Assembly (NCBI GenBank): GCA_945895265.1
Contig: CAMDEF010000080.1
Coordinates: 1 to 6,339, forward strand
DNA: 6,339 nucleotides
Source of the DNA: Bordetella parapertussis
GTDB lineage: Bacteria > Pseudomonadota > Gammaproteobacteria > Burkholderiales > Burkholderiaceae_B
Reading direction: 5' to 3'
This document shows positions 5,492-6,339 of this stretch, piece by piece. The translations under genes and the position numbers were made by a program. Below the pieces are notes generated by a model. It was not told the origin of the DNA. It ran no database searches and saw only the letters and a program-made list of their open reading frames with translations. The number at the start of each line of letters is the position of its first letter. Position 1 is the first letter of the stretch.

Positions 5492-6339
5492 ATGAAAAAC
5501 AGCCTGCAATTGCCTGACAATCAGTTCCGACAACTGCGCTTAAAAAGCCAGCAAGTGATGCTGTTGGTCGCTCTTGACCAGCATCGCAACCTGCATCGTG
5601 CAGCAGCGGCTATTCATACTACGCAGCCAGCAGCTAGCGCCTCACTTCAGCAGCTAGAGGAGCGCCTTGGCGTCAGTCTCTTTTATCGACAAGCCCGCGG
5701 CATGCTTCCAACCACCTATGGTGAAGCCATGATTCGGTACGCCCGAAGCGTACTGCACGACTTTGAGCACGTCATTAAGGAAATCGATGCGCTCGCAAGT
5801 GGTGCAAGCGGACTACTGCGTATCGGTAGCGTCATGGGAGCGGTTCCAATCATACTGACCAACGCGTTAACCACTTTCCATGAGTCCAATCGAAGTGTCC
5901 ACGTATCGCTTCTGGTTGAGACGAGTGATTTGCTAATCCCTGCGTTAGCCGGGGGCGAGCTCGATATCGTGTTAGGACGACTACCTGATGACTTTCAGAA
6001 CACCAATCTACTAATCGATCCTCTTGAGGGCGAGCCCATGTGCATCGTTGGACGCCCAGGGCATCCGATGATGAAAAAGAAAAAAGTCACGCTAAGTGAT
6101 TTAGTTCAGTACCGCTGGATATTGCATCCGGACGGTAGTCCGATGCGTCGTCGCATCCAGCAGGTATTTCAAGTAGCAGGCATCACCTTAGTCCCTCATA
6201 TTTTAGAGACCTCATCGATACTCGCTACAACGTCGATTATTTCTAAAACCGATTCACTGTCAGTTCTGCCATCAGATGTAGCCCAGCACTATGCTAAAGC
6301 TGGTCTATTGAATGTATTTTCAGTAAAACTACCTCTACC
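5492..6339 (+). CDS. LysR-family transcriptional regulator, 3' end cut by window
   Basis: Seen: ATG 5492 opens a frame of 282 codons with no stop before the window edge; the family is about 300-320 aa, so only the C-terminus is missing. The N-terminal winged helix-turn-helix is clear (about residues 16-80): LKSQQVMLLVALDQHRNLHRAAAAIHTTQPAASASLQQLEERLGVSLFYRQ is the LysR pattern, split here as SQQVMLLVALDQHRNLHRAA then the recognition helix TTQPAASASLQQLEERLG. A linker helix follows (about 81-105), then the LysR substrate-binding fold from about GLLRIGS (107-113), with the typical AGGELDIVLGRLP (153-165) and a second subdomain (about 172 on). It resembles the GbpR-like group found beside sugar catabolic genes. 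Inference: it controls the divergent fucD operon in response to a pathway sugar acid or intermediate. No in-frame earlier ATG, GTG or TTG is visible just upstream, and no clear Shine-Dalgarno. Confidence 0.92.
   Translation, partial: MKNSLQLPDNQFRQLRLKSQQVMLLVALDQHRNLHRAAAAIHTTQPAASASLQQLEERLGVSLFYRQARGMLPTTYGEAMIRYARSVLHDFEHVIKEIDALASGASGLLRIGSVMGAVPIILTNALTTFHESNRSVHVSLLVETSDLLIPALAGGELDIVLGRLPDDFQNTNLLIDPLEGEPMCIVGRPGHPMMKKKKVTLSDLVQYRWILHPDGSPMRRRIQQVFQVAGITLVPHILETSSILATTSIISKTDSLSVLPSDVAQHYAKAGLLNVFSVKLPL

Noticed and set aside
1..6339. CRISPR arrays, tRNA or rRNA genes, and defence or phage genes
   Set aside because: No regularly spaced direct repeats, cloverleaf-like segments or relevant protein motifs were seen; the only mobile DNA is the IS.

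Overview
The window carries a sugar-acid catabolic cluster that has been broken by an insertion sequence. The genes look bacterial and proteobacterial. A betaproteobacterium (Burkholderiales-like) is my best guess from the protein families and moderate GC, but nothing here proves the taxon.

Layout. On the minus strand, read from high to low coordinates, there is an operon: an L-fuconate dehydratase gene (fucD, enolase superfamily), a long fumarylacetoacetate-hydrolase-fold protein, and a PdxA2-like 4-phospho-sugar-acid dehydrogenase cut by the left window edge. The last two genes are tightly coupled: there is a 2-nt gap after fucD and a 4-nt ATGA overlap before pdxA2. A divergent LysR-type regulator starts at 5492 on the plus strand and runs off the right edge. 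The 112-bp region between it and fucD contains a strong dyad around a TATAAT, a plausible operator/promoter.

The key event is a complete IS3-family element of about 1,856 bp (3120..4975) inserted in fucD after codon 134, in the same orientation as the operon. It has imperfect terminal inverted repeats, a 4-bp target duplication (AAAT), an OrfA with helix-turn-helix and coiled coil, an OrfB with an intact DD(35)E triad, and an A AAA AAG slippery site in the right frame for a -1 frameshift fusion. Removing the element and one target copy restores a 431-codon fucD. Its catalytic residues then fall at K218/K220, D248, E274, E301 and H351, the numbering I recall for the characterised Xanthomonas campestris L-fuconate dehydratase.

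The IS leader has two notable RNA/DNA structures. One is a 15-bp perfect inverted repeat (4817..4859). The other is a hairpin whose 3' arm contains the orfA Shine-Dalgarno and whose 5' arm would be absent from transcripts starting at the element's own candidate promoter. That is the architecture expected for shielding transposase from read-through host transcription, which matters here because the element sits inside a same-strand operon.

Working model (inference): FucD dehydrates L-fuconate or a stereochemically related acid such as D-arabinonate to a 2-keto-3-deoxy acid. The FAH-fold enzyme processes that keto acid, and PdxA2 handles a phosphorylated C4 acid. LysR senses a pathway intermediate. 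In this genome the first step is probably inactive and the downstream genes are probably subject to polarity.
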